This document shows, piece after piece, positions 43,335 to 54,596 of a stretch of 64,000 nt of DNA (positions within the stretch are counted from its first letter, which is position 1; each line of letters starts with the position of its first letter). The position numbers were made by a program, and so were the translations under genes. Source of the DNA: Streptomyces sp. NBC_00775 (GTDB lineage Bacteria > Actinomycetota > Actinomycetes > Streptomycetales > Streptomycetaceae); NCBI RefSeq assembly GCF_036347135.1, contig NZ_CP108938.1:1488001-1552000 (forward strand). The letters run 5' to 3'. A model generated the notes under the pieces. That model ran no database searches. It had not been told where the DNA came from and worked only from the letters and a program-made list of their open reading frames with translations.

Positions 43335-44930
43335 ATGGCCGTTCCGGCCGCGGCATCCGTGCGCGACGCGAACCGGTACCGGCCCCCGGAGGTCACGGGC
43401 CTCGTCGATCTCCTCGACCGGCAGGTGCGGGAACGTCCGCACGCGCGGGCCCTCGTCGTCACCGCGGAACGGGTGCACCTGTCGTACCGGGCCCTGGCGT
43501 CCCTGGCCGACGACGTGGCCGCCCGGCTGTCCGGCACGGGGCTGCGCCGGGGCGACCCGGTCGGCCTGATCTGCTCCAACACCGCCGAGTTCGTCGTGGC
43601 GCTGCTCGGCGCGGCGCGGGCGGGTCTGGTGGTCGCTCCGCTGGACCCCGCGCTGCCCGCGACCCAGCTGACGGCCCGGCTCGAAGCGCTGGGCGCCCCG
43701 GCGGTCCTCCTCGGCCCGCCCGCGGCCGGCGCTCCGCCGGTCGCGCCGGTGCCGGTGCCGAGCTGGCCGCTGCGCGTGGACGTCTCGCGCGCCGGAACGG
43801 CGGCCGTGGCGCTCGAACCCGGTGCGCTCGCGATGCGCCAGGTCCAGGGCGCGGCAGGCGAGTTGTCGCCCGACGACGCCCTGGTCCTGTTCACCGCGGG
43901 GACCACCGACCGGGCCAAGATGGTCCCGCTGACCCACGCCAACGTGGCCGCGTCGGTACGGGGCATCTGCGCCACGTACGAACTGGGAACCGGCGACGCC
44001 ACGGTCGCGGTGATGCCGTTCTTCCACGGCCACGGGCTGTTCGCGGCGCTGCTCGCCTCGCTGGCCGGCGGAGGGTGCGTCCTGCTGCCCGAGCGGGGAC
44101 GGTTCTCGGCCCGCACGTTCTGGGACGACATGCGCGCCGCGTCCGCCACCTGGTTCACCGCGGTCCCGACCATCCACGAGATCCTCCTGGACCGGTCGGA
44201 GACCGAGTACCCGGGTCCGCAGGCGCCACCCCTGAGGTTCGTACGCAGTTGCAGCGCTCCTCTCAACACGGCCACGCAGCGGGCACTTGAGCGCACGTTC
44301 GGGACGCCGCTGCTGTCCGCGTACGGGATGACCGAGTCCACGCACCAGGCGACCAGCGAGCCGCTGCCGCAGCGCGGGCCGCTGAAGCACGGCTCGGTCG
44401 GCCGGCCGACCGGGGTTCAGGTGCGGGTCGTCGGCCCGGACGGGTGCGCCTGCCCCGTCGGCGTCGAGGGCGAGGTGTGGGTGCACGGCCCGACCGTGGC
44501 CCGCGGCTATCTCGCCAACCCGGCCGAGACGGCGCGCGGTTTCACCGACGGGTGGCTGCGCACCGGCGACCTGGGCGCACTGGACAAGGACGGCCATCTG
44601 TCCCTGACCGGGCGGATCAAGAACCTCATCAACCGGGGCGGCGAGAAGATCTCGCCCGAGCATGTCGAGGACATTCTCGCCGGGTGCCCCGGAGTCGCCG
44701 AGGCGGCCGTGTTCGCGATCCCCGACGCGACGTACGGGCAGCGTGTCGGTGCCGCCGTCGTCGTACGCGAGGGCGAGTGCGTCGGGACCGAGGAGATCCT
44801 GCGGTACTGCCGTGACCGGCTGGCCGCCTTCGAGGTGCCCGACCGGCTCGCGTTCGTCGACGCCCTGCCGTACACCGCCAAGGGAGGGCTCGACCGGCGG
44901 GCGGTGGAGGACCGGTACGCCGCGCCGTGA
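43335..44930 (+). CDS. AMP-forming acyl-CoA synthetase, candidate oxalate-CoA ligase
   Basis: This 531-residue adenylate-forming enzyme has phosphate loop LFTAGTTDRAKMVPLTHAN (usual TSGTT-x-PKG), YGMTESTHQ, the hinge region TGDLGALDKDGHLSLTGRIKNLINRGGEKISP and a C-terminal Lys in YTAKGGLDRR. The best fit is the AAE3-type oxalyl-CoA synthetase, because it is divergent from oxc. It would make oxalyl-CoA from oxalate, ATP and CoA, priming the transferase cycle. The ATG at 43335 follows GAGGAGGTGG and is clearly preferred over 43230. The TAGTTDRAKM loop is unusual and worth noting for activity. Confidence 0.82.
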   Translation: MAVPAAASVRDANRYRPPEVTGLVDLLDRQVRERPHARALVVTAERVHLSYRALASLADDVAARLSGTGLRRGDPVGLICSNTAEFVVALLGAARAGLVVAPLDPALPATQLTARLEALGAPAVLLGPPAAGAPPVAPVPVPSWPLRVDVSRAGTAAVALEPGALAMRQVQGAAGELSPDDALVLFTAGTTDRAKMVPLTHANVAASVRGICATYELGTGDATVAVMPFFHGHGLFAALLASLAGGGCVLLPERGRFSARTFWDDMRAASATWFTAVPTIHEILLDRSETEYPGPQAPPLRFVRSCSAPLNTATQRALERTFGTPLLSAYGMTESTHQATSEPLPQRGPLKHGSVGRPTGVQVRVVGPDGCACPVGVEGEVWVHGPTVARGYLANPAETARGFTDGWLRTGDLGALDKDGHLSLTGRIKNLINRGGEKISPEHVEDILAGCPGVAEAAVFAIPDATYGQRVGAAVVVREGECVGTEEILRYCRDRLAAFEVPDRLAFVDALPYTAKGGLDRRAVEDRYAAP

Positions 44931-44946
44931 CGCCTGGGCGTCCCGC

Positions 44947-45879
44947 TCAGCGCACGCGGTGCTCGGCCGGCAGTGGACTGGCGAAGAAGTCGTCCAGCGA
45001 CAGGCCCGTCGCCGCGTTCACGAACGCCCGGGCGGCGACCGAACCCGGGGTCGCCGCGTGGATCGCCACCGAGACCTGGGCCCCGGCCTCCGGGTCGACC
45101 AGCGGCAGCGCTCTGGTCCTGCCGATGACCGGCATCGCGCGCAGCCAGGTGTGCGGCACGATGCTGGCCCACCCTCCGCCGCCCACGTGCGCGTAGAGGG
45201 AGGCGATCGAGTCGGTCTCCACCTGCGGGGTCACCACGAACCCCTTGTCCGCGAAGACGCTGTCGACGATCTGCCGGATCCGCATGTCGGGGGTGAGCAG
45301 CGCGAGCGGCAGCTGGGCCGCGTCCGCCCAGGTCATGGTCGAGGCCTGGGAGGTCAGCTGGTCGTCCGAGACGAGCAGCATGTACCGCTCCTGGTAGAGG
45401 GGGACGACGGTCAGCCCCTCCTGGTCGCCCGGGTCGAAGTGGGCGATCGCCACGTCCAGTTCGAAGTCGCGCAGCTGGCGGTGCAGTTCCTTCGTCGACA
45501 GCCGGGAGCGGACCTGCACCTTGGCCAGCGGGTGGGCCGCGCAGAACGCGGCCACCGGAAGGGCCAGGGTCGTGGACGCCGTGGGGTCCGTCCCGAGCCG
45601 GAGCGTCCCCGTGATGCCCGACTGCACGGCGGCCACCTCGGCCTTGAACGCGTCCTGCTCGGCGAGGATCCGCTTGGCCCACACGACGAGGCGTTCGCCC
45701 TCAGGGGTGAGGCCCTGGTAGTTGTGCCCGCGGTTGATCAGCGTGACGTTCAGCTCGCGCTCCAGCTTGGCGATCGCCGCCGAGAGCGCGGGCTGCGACA
45801 CGTAGCAGGATTCCGCCGCCCGGGCGAAGTGACGCTCCCTGGCCACCGCCACGAAGTACTCGAGCTGCCGGAACAGCAT
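44947..45879 (-). CDS. LysR-family regulator of the oxalate genes
   Basis: This 310-residue LysR protein has the N-terminal helix-turn-helix (LEYFVAVARERHFARAAESCYVSQPALSAAIAKLERELN) and a periplasmic-binding-like effector domain (GTLRLGTDPTAST...FELDVAIAHFDPGDQEGL). It lies between the acyl-CoA synthetase and the formate dehydrogenase operon. GATA-N9-TATC boxes at the oxc/acs promoter and at the YdeP-type gene are the likely sites. The effector is probably oxalate or a CoA ester, which is inference. Confidence 0.9.
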   Translation of the reverse strand: MLFRQLEYFVAVARERHFARAAESCYVSQPALSAAIAKLERELNVTLINRGHNYQGLTPEGERLVVWAKRILAEQDAFKAEVAAVQSGITGTLRLGTDPTASTTLALPVAAFCAAHPLAKVQVRSRLSTKELHRQLRDFELDVAIAHFDPGDQEGLTVVPLYQERYMLLVSDDQLTSQASTMTWADAAQLPLALLTPDMRIRQIVDSVFADKGFVVTPQVETDSIASLYAHVGGGGWASIVPHTWLRAMPVIGRTRALPLVDPEAGAQVSVAIHAATPGSVAARAFVNAATGLSLDDFFASPLPAEHRVR

Positions 45880-45936
45880 GAACGGCTCCTCTCCGGATGC
45901 CAGGTGATCGGCCGAAGCCTACCCAGCGCGGCAAGC

Positions 45937-45971
45937 GGCGCCCGGGGCCGGCCGTTCCGGCCCCGGGCGCC
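45937..45971. terminator. Terminator of the formate dehydrogenase operon
   Basis: A perfect 15-bp stem GGCGCCCGGGGCCGG / CCGGCCCCGGGCGCC with a 5-nt loop starts 16 bp beyond the fdsD stop. Confidence 0.85.
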
Positions 45972-45986
45972 GGTGCGGTTCGCCGT

Positions 45987-46199
45987 TCAGCGCATCAGCT
46001 TCACCGCGGCGACCACCAACGGGTCCAGCCCGTCCGCTCCGGCGTCGACGAACTCGTACAACCGCGTGCGCATCCGCGGATCCCAGAACCTGCCCAGGTG
46101 TCCCGCGATCGCCTCGGCGGCCACGTCGCCCGGCAGGTGGCCGTGGTGCGCGGCGATGTCGTTGGCCATCCTGGATTCCGGTGGCACTGCGCCCGCCAT
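45987..46199 (-). CDS. fdsD: Formate dehydrogenase delta subunit
   Basis: This 70-residue protein matches FdsD. It has RMANDIAAHHGHLPGDVAAEAIAGHLGRFWDPRMRTRLYEFV and ends ALKLM-like VAAVKLMR. FdsD is an accessory or small subunit of NAD-linked molybdenum formate dehydrogenase, needed for assembly or stability. It is last in fdsGBAD, 1 bp after fdsA. Confidence 0.88.
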   Translation of the reverse strand: MAGAVPPESRMANDIAAHHGHLPGDVAAEAIAGHLGRFWDPRMRTRLYEFVDAGADGLDPLVVAAVKLMR

Positions 46200-46200
46200 C

Positions 46201-49016
46201 TCAGTCCACCACCGTGACCAGCCGGCCGTCGTCGGCGGGCTCCGTGCCGCTCTGCTGGAGCGGGCTCGCCAGCCCGACCTGTACGGCGGTCACCTTGTAC
46301 TCAGGGCAGTTGGTGGCCCAGTCCGAGTTCTCCGTGGTCACCACGTTGGCGCCGGTCACGGGGTGATGGAACGTGGTGTAGACGACGCCGGCCGGCATCC
46401 GGTCGGAGATCTCCGCGTGCAGGGTCGTGCGCCCGACGCGGCTGGCGAGCGTCACCAGGTCGCCGTCGTTGATGCCGCGGACCTCGGCGTCGTGCGGGTG
46501 CAGCTCCAGGATGTCCTCGGGGTGCCAGGCGACATTGCCGGTACGGCGGGTCTGCGCGCCGACGTTGTACTGGCTGAGGATGCGGCCCGTGGTCAGGACC
46601 AGCGGGTAGCGCCGGGTGCTGCGCTCGTTCGTCGGCACATAGCTGGTGACCACGAACTTGCCCTTGCCGCGCACGAATTCGTCGACGTGCATGACCGGAG
46701 TTCCCTCCGGAGCCGACTCGTTGCACGGCCACTGGACGCTGCCGAGCTTGTCGAGCACCTCGAAGGACACCCCGGTGAACGTCGGTGTGACCGAGGCGAT
46801 CTCGTCCATGATCTGGCTCGGATGGTCGTACGCCATCGCATAGCCCATGGCGGTGGCGATCTCGCTGATGATCTGCCACTCGTGCTTGCCCGTCTTCGGC
46901 TTCATGACCGCGCGCACCCGGTTGATCCGGCGCTCGGCGTTGGTGAACGTGCCGTCCTTCTCCAGGAACGAGGCACCGGGCAGGAAGACGTGCGCGAACT
47001 TCGCCGTCTCGTTGAGGAACAGGTCCTGGACGACGACCAGTTCCATGGCCTCCAGCGCCGCGGTGACATGCTGGAGGTTCGGGTCGGACTGGGCGATGTC
47101 CTCGCCGTGCACGAACAGGCCCCGGAAGGTCCCGTCGATCGCGGCGTCGAACATGTTCGGGATCCGGAGTCCGGGCTCGGCCAGCAGTGTGCCGCCCCAG
47201 AGCTTCTCGAACACGTCGCGTACGGCGTCGTCGGAGACATGCCGGTAGCCGGGCAGCTCGTGCGGGAAGGAGCCCATGTCGCACGAGCCCTGCACGTTGT
47301 TCTGACCGCGCAGCGGGTTCACACCGACCCCGTCGCGGCCGATGTTTCCGCACGCCATCGCGAGGTTGGCCATGCCCATGACCATGGTCGAGCCCTGGCT
47401 GTGCTCGGTGACGCCGAGGCCGTAGTAGATGGCCCCGTTGGGTGCCCCCGCGTACAGCCGGGCGGCGGCCCGCAGTTCTCCGGCCGGTACGCCGCTGATC
47501 TCCTCGGTGGCCTCCGGGCTGTTCTCCGGGCGGGCGACGAACTCCGCCCACTCCTCGAACCCTTCGCACCGCTGTGCCACGAAGGCCAGGTCGGCCAGGC
47601 CCTCGGTGACCACCACATGCGCCATGGCGTTGACGACCGCGACATTCGTGCTCGGCCTGAGCTGGAGGTGGTGCGCGGCCTCGATGTGCGGCGAGCGCAC
47701 CAGGTCGATGCGGCGCGGGTCGATCACGATGAGCTCGGCGCCCTCGCGCAGCCGGCGCTTCATCCGGGAGGCGAACACGGGATGCCCGTCCGTGGGGTTC
47801 GCCCCGATCACCATGATCACGTCGGCCTCGGCCACCGAACGGAAGTCCTGGGTGCCGGCCGACTCACCGAAGGTCTGCTTGAGTCCGTATCCCGTCGGGG
47901 AGTGGCAGACCCGGGCGCAGGTGTCCACGTTGTTGTTGCCGAAGGCCGCGCGCACCATCTTCTGTACGACGTAGACCTCTTCGTTGGTGCACCGCGAGGA
48001 GGAGATGGCGCCGATCGCACTCGATCCGTAGCGCGCCTGGAGTTCGCGCATCTTGGTGGCGACCGTGCCGATCGCCTCGTCCCACTCGACCTCGCGCCAT
48101 GGATCGGTGATCCGGTCGCGGACCATGGGCTTGAGCACCCGGTCGGGGTGTGAGGCGTAGCCGAAGGCGAAGCGGCCCTTCACACAGGAGTGGCCCTCGT
48201 TGGCTCCGCCGTCCTTGTACGGCACCATCCGCACCAGCTCGTCGCCGCGCAGCTCGGCCTTGAACGAGCAGCCGACACCGCAGTACGCGCAGGTGGTGAC
48301 CACCGACCTGGTCGGCATGCCGAGTTCGACCACCGACCGCTCCTGGAGCGTCGACGTCGGGCAGGCCTGCACGCAGGCCCCGCAGGAGACGCACTCGGAG
48401 TCCATGAAGGTCTCACCGGCGCCGGGCGAGACCTTGGAGTCGAAGCCGCGCCCCTCGATGGTCAGCGCGAACGTGCCCTGCACCTCGCCGCAGGCCCGTA
48501 CACAGCGGGAGCAGGCGATGCACTTGGAGGGGTCGAAGTCGAAGTACGGGTTGGACGTGTCCTTCTCGGCGTCGAGGTGGTTCTCCCCCTCGTAGCCGTA
48601 CCGCACCTGCCGCAGCCCGACCACGCCGGCCATGTCCTGCAGCTCGCAGTCGCCGTTGGCCGGGCAGGTGAGACAGTCCAGCGGATGGTCGGAGATGTAG
48701 AGCTCCATGACGCCCTGGCGGAGCTTCTCCACCTTCGGCGTCTGCGTGCTCACCCGCATCCCGTCGGCGCACGGTGTCGTGCAGGACGCCGGGGTGCCCC
48801 GCCGTCCGTCGATCTCCACCACGCACAGCCGGCAGGAGCCGAACGCCTCCAGACTGTCGGTGGCGCACAGTTTGGGTATCTCGACGCCGGCCTGCGCGGC
48901 GGCGCGCATCACCGACGTGCCCTCCGGGACGGTCACCGGCAGGCCGTCCACCTCCACCGACACCGTCGCCGGGCCGGGCCTTTCCGGGGTTCCGAAGTCG
49001 GGTTCCTTGAGGAGTG

Positions 49017-49020
<4 letters not shown>
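46201..49020 (-). CDS. fdsA: NAD-dependent formate dehydrogenase alpha subunit (molybdenum)
   Basis: This 939-residue catalytic subunit oxidises formate to CO2. From the N-terminus it has a [2Fe-2S] domain (Cys52, 63, 66, 80), a His-Cys3 cluster (HPLDCLTCPANGDC), two [4Fe-4S] ferredoxin motifs (CIACSRCVRAC, CVSCGACVQAC), the proximal cluster CAYCGVGC and the bis-MGD core. The metal ligand is Cys in CARVCHSPTG, so no selenocysteine is needed. The ATG at 49020 overlaps the fdsB stop (ATGA). The product disposes of formate from the oxalate pathway and feeds electrons to FdsB. Confidence 0.96.
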
Positions 49021-50626
<1,606 letters not shown>

Positions 50627-50630
<4 letters not shown>

Positions 50631-51106
50631 GAGGAGACCGTCCCGTTGAGGATCGAGCCCAGCCGGGCCGGGGCCACACGTCCGTACAGCCGGCCGTCGA
50701 CCTCGACCGCGGGCCCGAGGGCGCAGTTGCCGAGGCAGAAGACCTGCTCGACGGTGACCGAACCGTCCGCCGTCGTCTCGCCGAGCGGCAGTCCGGCCTC
50801 GCGGGCGTAGCCCACCAGTCGGTCCGCCCCGAGGGCCTGGCACGCCTCGGCGCGGCAGATGCGCACCGTGGTCCGTCCGGCGGGCTCGCGCCGGAAGTCG
50901 TGGTAGAAGGTCACCACTCCGTGGACGTCCGCCCGGGAGAGGTTCAGTTCGTCGGCCAATACCGGAATGGCCTCTTGCGGCACATGGCCCAACTCGGCCT
51001 GCACGGCGTGCAGTACGGGCAGCAGCGCCCCGCGCTGATCGCGGTGTCCGGCCACCACCCTCCGGACCACGTCCTCGACCGTCGCGTCACTCCCGCTGGT
51101 CGTCAT
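50627..51106 (-). CDS. fdsG: NAD-dependent formate dehydrogenase gamma subunit
   Basis: This 159-residue NuoE-type subunit has a thioredoxin-like fold with four [2Fe-2S] cysteines in CRAEACQALG and CLGNCALGP, and the family segment ADVHGVVTFYHDFR. It is first in fdsGBAD. ATG 51106 with GGAG upstream is preferred over the longer in-frame start at 51172. A CCATAC-N8-GTATAC palindrome lies 63 bp upstream, pointing to GntR control. Confidence 0.94.
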
Positions 51107-51168
51107 GATCGCTCCGCCTTCCGTCCCACGGGTTCCCGGCGATGCTTGCAGGAGACTGAGACGATACC

Positions 51169-51188
51169 CCATACAGGCTTCTGTATAC
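51169..51188. promoter_or_regulatory. Putative GntR site, 8-bp spacer, at fdsG
   Basis: CCATAC-AGGCTTCT-GTATAC carries the CATAC / GTAT half-sites 8 bp apart. Its right part also forms the perfect 16-bp palindrome CTTCTGTATACAGAAG (51178-51193). Confidence 0.65.
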
Positions 51189-51320
51189 AGAAGTCAGTCG
51201 TACGGAATCTGGATCGGAACCGGCCCCGCGCAGGGGTTCACGCGAGAGCCGACCGCAGCCGGAAGCCCCCGCCCACCAGGGAATCGCCCCCATCGCACCG
51301 TCCAAGACACACGCCATCTT

Positions 51321-51340
51321 GCATACCAAAACCTGTATGC
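51321..51340. promoter_or_regulatory. Putative GntR site, 8-bp spacer, at gntR1
   Basis: GCATAC-CAAAACCT-GTATGC is a perfect inverted repeat with an 8-bp spacer, 85 bp upstream of the first GntR gene. Autoregulation is the likely role. Confidence 0.7.
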
Positions 51341-51425
51341 TGAGGCTGCCGTCGGCGACCCTCTCGGCGGCCACCACTTGGCAGAGCCGTCGGCCCCGCG
51401 GGCCCGGTGGCAGAACGGGGCAACC

Positions 51426-52115
51426 ATGCGCGAGGCACTCACGGCCGCCGCGTCCCGGCGCGTCACCCGCCCGGCACCGCTGCGCCAGGCCGTGTACGAC
51501 GCCCTGACCGAACTGATCGTCAGCGGCTCCCTCAAGCCCGGCCAGCACCTGGTCGAGGCCGAGCTCGCCGAACACCTCGGCGTCAGCCGCCAGCCGGTGC
51601 GCGAAGCCCTGCAACGACTGCAGACCGACGGCTGGGTCGACCTGCGCCCCGCCCAGGGCGCCTTCGTCCACTCCCCCACCGAGGAGGAGGCCGCCCAACT
51701 GCTCGGCGTCCGCTCGGTACTGGAGACGTACTCGGCCCAGCTCGCCGCCCAGAACGCGAAGCCCGAAGACGTCGAACGCCTTCAGGAGTTGCAGCGGGAA
51801 GGCGTCGACGCCCTCGCCGCGGGCGACGTCGAGCGCCTGGTCACGGCCAACACCGCCCTGCACGCCTTCATCACCGCCGTGGCCGACAACGCCGTGCTGG
51901 CCGAACTGATCTCCGGGGTGAGCCAGAAGGTCCGCTGGTACTACACGCCCATCGCCCGGCCCCGCGGCAAGGAGGCCTGGAACGAGCACACCCAGCTCAT
52001 CAAGGCCATCGCCAAGGGCGACGCGGACCGCGCCGGCGAGGTCATGCGCAAGCACACCGAACGCACCACCGACTTCTACCGCAAGCAGATCGCGGCGGGC
52101 ACGAGCAAGGACTGA
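51426..52115 (+). CDS. GntR-family (FCD) regulator 1
   Basis: This 229-residue FadR/FCD-type GntR regulator has the winged helix in PLRQAVYDALTELIVSGSLKPGQHLVEAELAEHLGVSRQPVREALQRL. An all-helical FCD effector domain follows, whose His residues (LHAFI..., EHTQ, RKHTERTTDFY) fit its metal or acid site. The DNA-binding half is almost identical to that of regulator 2 at 53184, so both should read the same half-site. Start 51426 is the first ATG before the conserved domain. Formyl/oxalyl-CoA-related acids are plausible effectors. Confidence 0.92.
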   Translation: MREALTAAASRRVTRPAPLRQAVYDALTELIVSGSLKPGQHLVEAELAEHLGVSRQPVREALQRLQTDGWVDLRPAQGAFVHSPTEEEAAQLLGVRSVLETYSAQLAAQNAKPEDVERLQELQREGVDALAAGDVERLVTANTALHAFITAVADNAVLAELISGVSQKVRWYYTPIARPRGKEAWNEHTQLIKAIAKGDADRAGEVMRKHTERTTDFYRKQIAAGTSKD

Positions 52116-52157
52116 CCGCGCGGGCGACCGGGCGGGCGGGTCCCGTTCCCCACGCTC

Positions 52158-52961
52158 TCAGGATGACGCCAGCGAATCCGTGGGGCGGCGAGCCGGCCCG
52201 GGAAAGACGCCGGCGGTCGCGGGATGTGCGGCCTCGGTCCCGGCGGCGGCCCGCAGTTCGAGCAGCCACGGCAGCACCGTGCGCAGCACGATGTCGAGCC
52301 CGCCGCCGTCCCCTCCGAGCATCGCGTCGGCGGGAACCAGCACCGGATCGGCGAACACCGTGGACGTCGCGCTGCCGTTCGGCCCGCCCCCGCCCGGCCG
52401 GGCGGGCACGAACAGATCGGGCGCGTGCGCCGGGACCACCCAGAGCGTCAGGCCGTCCACCGCGGTGAGCGGCCGCGAGGACCAGACGTAACTGTCGGCC
52501 TCCCCCGCGGCGACCACCTCGCGTTTACGGGCGCGGAGCGCGACCACGTCACCGGAGCGGGCGGCGCGGGAGTGCGACGCCCAGTACTGGGCCTGCCCGC
52601 CCTGCTCGCCGGGGCCGCCGTCCTCCGCCAGCGCGAGACTGCTCAGATGACGTCCGGCGGCGATCTCACCGCGCAGCCAGGGGCTGCCGTACGACTCGAT
52701 GACGGCGACCGCCGCGTAGTGGGACTGGAGCACGGCCGCGGTCGCCCGGCAGACACGCGCGGTCCTCGCCACCACCTCGGCGGCATCCGGCAGATCCATG
52801 CCACCGCCGCCGAATTCCGCGGAGACGGTGAGCCCCAGCAGCCCGGCGTGGCCGAGGGCCGTCACCGCGCCGCGGGGGAACTTGCCCTCTCTGCCGGTGA
52901 CTTCGGCGGAGGGCGCGATGACGCCGGTCAGGACATCGGAGAGAGAGGTGCGGTACGACAC
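52158..52961 (-). CDS. Acyl-CoA-dehydrogenase-like protein without the C-terminal domain
   Basis: This 267-residue protein has the N-terminal and middle parts of an acyl-CoA dehydrogenase. It shows ALGHAGLLGLTVSAEFGGGGMDL, the FAD-contacting LALAEDGGPGEQ and the beta-domain segment SSRPLTAVDGLTLWVVPAHAPDLF. It stops before the four-helix C-terminal domain that holds the catalytic Glu, about 120 residues short. GTG 52961 follows GAGGAGG. A perfect GCATAC-A-GTATGC palindrome sits 56 bp upstream, so it is regulated with the island. It may be a decayed gene or a short regulatory or binding protein. Confidence 0.7.
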   Translation of the reverse strand: MSYRTSLSDVLTGVIAPSAEVTGREGKFPRGAVTALGHAGLLGLTVSAEFGGGGMDLPDAAEVVARTARVCRATAAVLQSHYAAVAVIESYGSPWLRGEIAAGRHLSSLALAEDGGPGEQGGQAQYWASHSRAARSGDVVALRARKREVVAAGEADSYVWSSRPLTAVDGLTLWVVPAHAPDLFVPARPGGGGPNGSATSTVFADPVLVPADAMLGGDGGGLDIVLRTVLPWLLELRAAAGTEAAHPATAGVFPGPARRPTDSLASS

Positions 52962-53016
52962 GGGGTGACCCCCTCCTCGGGAGCGGCTTTCGGCAGCACG
53001 CATCGGGAGCTAGATT

Positions 53017-53029
53017 GCATACAGTATGC
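53017..53029. promoter_or_regulatory. Putative GntR site, 1-bp spacer, at the acyl-CoA-dehydrogenase-like gene
   Basis: GCATAC-A-GTATGC is a perfect 13-bp palindrome. It lies between the acyl-CoA-dehydrogenase-like gene and the second GntR gene, closer to the former. Confidence 0.7.
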
Positions 53030-53117
53030 TGTCTCCCGTACGGAAGCGCCAGAGGCGAGGTGAAGGCAGTTTCCGTGACTTCGCGACACGGGCGGCACAC
53101 AAATCACAGGGGCTATT

Positions 53118-53137
53118 GCATACTGAAATCTGTATCC
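53118..53137. promoter_or_regulatory. Putative GntR site, 8-bp spacer, at gntR2
   Basis: GCATAC-TGAAATCT-GTATCC matches the N8 class with one base off symmetry. It is 46 bp upstream of the second GntR gene start. Confidence 0.6.
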
Positions 53138-53183
53138 CGAGCCCATTGACATGGCGTTCGCAGTCCGACGACGGGGAGGCCCC

Positions 53184-53879
53184 ATGCCCGAAACGCCCAC
53201 TGTGGCAGCCCGCGGCCCGATCAACCGGCCGGCCCCACTGCGCCAGGCCGTCTACGACACCCTGACCGAACTGATCATCAACGGCTCCCTCAAGCCCGGT
53301 CAGCACCTGGTCGAGGCCGAGCTCGCCGAACATCTCGGTGTCAGCCGCCAGCCCATCCGGGAGGCCCTGCAGCGCCTGCACACCACCGGGTGGGTCGACC
53401 TGCGCCCCGCCCAGGGCGCCTTCGTCCATTCCCCCACCGCCGAGGAGTGCGCCCAACTCCTCAGCGTCCGGGGGGTGCTGGAGACCCACTCCGCGCGGGG
53501 CGCGGCCGAACACGCCACCGCCGAGGACGTCGCCCGCCTGTGGGAGCTGCAGCAGACGGGCCTCACCGCGCTCGCGGCCGGGGACGCCCGCGCCATCGTC
53601 GAGGCCAACGCCGCGCTGCACGGTCACATCACTCATCTGTCGCGCAACGCGGTCCTCGCCGAACTGATCCCGCAGGTCGACCGGCGCGTGCGCTGGTACT
53701 ACATGCCCATCGCCAAACCGCGCGGCACGGACGCGTGGAGCGAGCACGCGCAGATCATCCGGGCCGTCGCCGACGGCGACCCCGACCGCGCCGAGCACCT
53801 CATGGGCCGGCACACCCGGAACACCACCGACTTCTACTGCCGGCAGATCGCGGCGATGACGGCGGCCGAGCGCGCCTGA
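53184..53879 (+). CDS. GntR-family (FCD) regulator 2
   Basis: This 231-residue FCD-type GntR regulator is a near twin of regulator 1: INRPAPLRQAVYDTLTEL, then SLKPGQHLVEAELAEHL and GAFVHSPT are shared, while the effector domains diverge more. ATG 53184 with GGGGAGG a few bases upstream is preferred over ATG 53151. Because the DNA-binding halves match, the two proteins probably compete or cooperate at the CATAC/GTAT sites, with different effectors. Confidence 0.92.
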   Translation: MPETPTVAARGPINRPAPLRQAVYDTLTELIINGSLKPGQHLVEAELAEHLGVSRQPIREALQRLHTTGWVDLRPAQGAFVHSPTAEECAQLLSVRGVLETHSARGAAEHATAEDVARLWELQQTGLTALAAGDARAIVEANAALHGHITHLSRNAVLAELIPQVDRRVRWYYMPIAKPRGTDAWSEHAQIIRAVADGDPDRAEHLMGRHTRNTTDFYCRQIAAMTAAERA

Positions 53880-53886
53880 CGACCGC

Positions 53887-54438
53887 TCAGGACCGCGGGT
53901 CGATCTCCCGCAGGAGCCCGGTCGACACGTCGAAGACGAAGCCGCGGACATCATCGGTGTGCGGCAGGAACGGTGACGTACGCACGCGCTGCATCGACTG
54001 CCGTACGTCCTGGTCGACGTCCCGGAAGGCTTCCACGGCCCATGCCGGCCGCTGTCCGACCTCCATCTCCAGCTCGTGCCGGAAGTCCTCGGTCAGGCTC
54101 TGCAGACCGCAGCCGGTGTGGTGGATGAGTATGACGCTGCGGGTGCCGAGGGCACGTTGACTGATCGTCAGGGAGCGGATGGTGTCGTCGGTGACGACTC
54201 CGCCCGCGTTGCGCACGGTGTGACAGTCGCCCAGCTCCAGGCCGAGCGCGGCATGCAGGTCGATCCGGGCGTCCATGCAGGCCACGACGGCGACGCGCAG
54301 AACCGGGCGGGCACCCATGCCCGGGTCGGCGAATCCGGCGGCGTACGCGCGATTGGACTCCACGAGCCGGTCGATGACCGTGCGGCTGCCGGGAACGCCG
54401 TCGGCGGGCAGGGTGAAACGGGAAGCTGACGTCGACAT
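53887..54438 (-). CDS. Beta-class carbonic anhydrase
   Basis: This 183-residue protein has all beta-CA zinc and catalytic residues: CMDARI (Cys54, Asp56, Arg58), HTVRNAGGV, and HHTGCG (His107, Cys110). It interconverts CO2 and bicarbonate. Oxalyl-CoA decarboxylation and formate oxidation both release CO2, so local carbonic anhydrase fits the pathway. Upstream is a GTATAC-G-GTATGG palindrome of the island type. It converges on GntR regulator 2. Confidence 0.92.
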   Translation of the reverse strand: MSTSASRFTLPADGVPGSRTVIDRLVESNRAYAAGFADPGMGARPVLRVAVVACMDARIDLHAALGLELGDCHTVRNAGGVVTDDTIRSLTISQRALGTRSVILIHHTGCGLQSLTEDFRHELEMEVGQRPAWAVEAFRDVDQDVRQSMQRVRTSPFLPHTDDVRGFVFDVSTGLLREIDPRS

Positions 54439-54596
54439 GCTGGGCTACCTCACTCCGGTCGAATTCGACAAGACCACGGATCGCGTCGCGGACAAGTGGG
54501 GTTGAAGACGCCCTCAGCATTCCCACGCGACGGCCACCCCCACGCCCGCGCAGGAGCCGGGCGCCCGGGAAATCAGAAGGATTTTAGTATCAATCT

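Larger units (their letters stand above)
51107..51425. promoter_or_regulatory. Divergent control region of fdsGBAD and gntR1
   Basis: This 319-bp gap separates fdsG from the first GntR gene. It contains one N8-spaced palindrome on each side (51169-51188 and 51321-51340) and no coding signature. Each palindrome lies close to the start it faces. Confidence 0.7.

Noticed and set aside
44662..48153. 1163-codon plus-strand open frame opposite the LysR and fds genes
   Set aside because: The opposite strand encodes clear LysR, FdsD and FdsA proteins; this frame is Val/Gly/Arg-rich noise.
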